In this document: positions 7,107 through 7,371 of the stretch, one piece after another
How positions within the stretch are numbered: the stretch's first letter is position 1
Layout: the number at the start of each line of letters is the position of its first letter
NCBI GenBank assembly: GCA_018066065.1
Contig: JAGHSC010000126.1
Coordinates: forward strand, 1 to 7,371
Direction: 5' to 3'
DNA from: Candidatus Cryptobacteroides faecihippi
GTDB taxonomy: Bacteria > Bacteroidota > Bacteroidia > Bacteroidales > UBA932
Length of the DNA: 7,371 bases
Position numbers and translations under genes: made by a program
Notes under the pieces: generated by a model
Told to the model about the DNA's origin: nothing
Seen by the model: only the letters and a program-made list of their open reading frames with translations
Database searches by the model: none

Positions 7107-7137
7107 CTTGGCCGGCGGGGTGTGCACTCCGCCCGAC
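7107..7137. repeat. 31-bp hairpin repeat, copy 2
   Basis: This is a direct repeat of copy 1 with start points exactly 75 bp apart. The three differences are A to G at base 7119 and TT to CC at 7133-7134. The stem GGCGGGGT / ACTCCGCC is kept: the A-T pair of copy 1 becomes G-T, and the basal G-T becomes G-C. The 44 bp between the copies are unrelated to the repeat. Confidence 0.75.
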
Positions 7138-7371
7138 CACGTCGCGAGGCGCCTACTCACTGCGGCCACTGCGGTGGCTCGCTAACTCGGCACCTGCGGT
7201 GTCACAGACACACGCTCGCTTTTCACCGCATTGGCTCTTGTTCGCGACGGCGTCGCTCCTATGCGGGCTGCGTGTACAGCTCGCCGGCCCTCCCGGTGCG
7301 CGGCTTTTCCCCCGCTTGCTGCTTTCGCTGGCCTCGCCGGACGGCTTTCCCCTTCGATTCCGTCCTTCCCT

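Larger units (their letters stand above)
7020..7371. other. Non-coding 3' tract with hairpins and C+T-rich sequence
   Basis: No convincing gene is present in these 352 bases. Short frames are open on both strands, but their translations are low-complexity, Arg/Ala/Ser/Pro-rich and without recognisable domains or leaders. The left part holds two hairpin repeats. Further right are small inverted repeats: 7164-7179 (GGCCAC/GTGGCT around TGCG, outer pair G-T), 7244-7256 (GCGACG/CGTCGC around one base) and 7339-7365 (GGACGG/CCGTCC with a 15-nt loop). CTGCGG occurs three times in 7160-7199, and CTCGC recurs through the tract. From about 7280 the plus strand is strongly C+T-rich. There is no clear U-tract terminator after the GH110-like gene. 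Confidence 0.6.

Noticed and set aside
5940..7169. Long 409-codon open frame on the minus strand
   Set aside because: It is antisense to the GH110-like gene, which has clear motifs. The translation shows no domain, and its length reflects GC-rich codon use. Its N-terminal 25-residue periodicity is only the translation of the two hairpin repeats, 75 bp apart.
7162..7371. Minus-strand frame open from the right edge, and plus-strand frame open from 7186 to the edge
   Set aside because: Both translate to low-complexity basic or Ala/Pro/Ser-rich sequence with no motif. Being open for about 60-70 codons in GC-rich DNA is not enough to call a gene.
7339..7371. tRNA-like TTCGATTCC near the right edge
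   Set aside because: There is no matching T stem or acceptor stem around it, and the flanking GGACGG/CCGTCC pairing does not fit a tRNA.
7020..7371. CRISPR array suggested by two spaced repeats
   Set aside because: Only two copies occur, the unit itself forms the hairpin, the interval is a single 44-bp segment, and no cas genes are present.

Overview
The window looks like a moderately GC-rich Bacteroidota chromosome, most likely Bacteroidales. The evidence is a TonB-dependent receptor with an N-terminal carboxypeptidase-regulatory-like domain, a DUF4249 lipoprotein partner, lipoprotein signals on three proteins, promoters of the TTG / TAnnTTTG type, and AT-rich leaders without a clear Shine-Dalgarno. 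Genus cannot be fixed from the sequence; an Alistipes-like or uncultured Bacteroidales genome would fit the GC-rich codon use.

Layout. Bases 1-341 hold the 3' end of a metallo-beta-lactamase-fold hydrolase gene. It is followed on the same strand by a TonB-dependent outer-membrane receptor (382-2907), a DUF4249 lipoprotein (2913-3905) and a lipoprotein glycerophosphodiester phosphodiesterase (3902-4831). Spacings of 40, 5 and -4 bp suggest one transcript, which ends at a strong bidirectional hairpin (4854-4883). That hairpin also terminates a convergent tRNA-Ser(GCU) gene (4885-4973, minus strand). Between the tRNA and the next gene (4974-5168) are two back-to-back Bacteroidota-type promoters and an interrupted inverted repeat that overlaps the rightward one. 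The rightward promoter drives a 616-residue right-handed beta-helix lipoprotein (5169-7019) whose aspartate arrangement matches GH110 alpha-1,3-galactosidases. The last 352 bases hold no convincing gene. They contain a pair of 31-bp direct repeats, each folding into a hairpin, then a C+T-rich tract with several small palindromes.

Function. The receptor and DUF4249 protein probably form a surface capture and import complex of unknown ligand. The coupled GDPD could release glycerol phosphate and an alcohol from a phosphodiester at the cell envelope, so a glycerophosphodiester-like ligand is a reasonable but unproven guess. The GH110-like protein is a separate transcription unit and would act on terminal alpha-galactosyl caps of host-type or mucin glycans. 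No clearly undescribed defence or mobile system is visible. The least explained parts are the hairpin repeat pair and the non-coding 3' tract.
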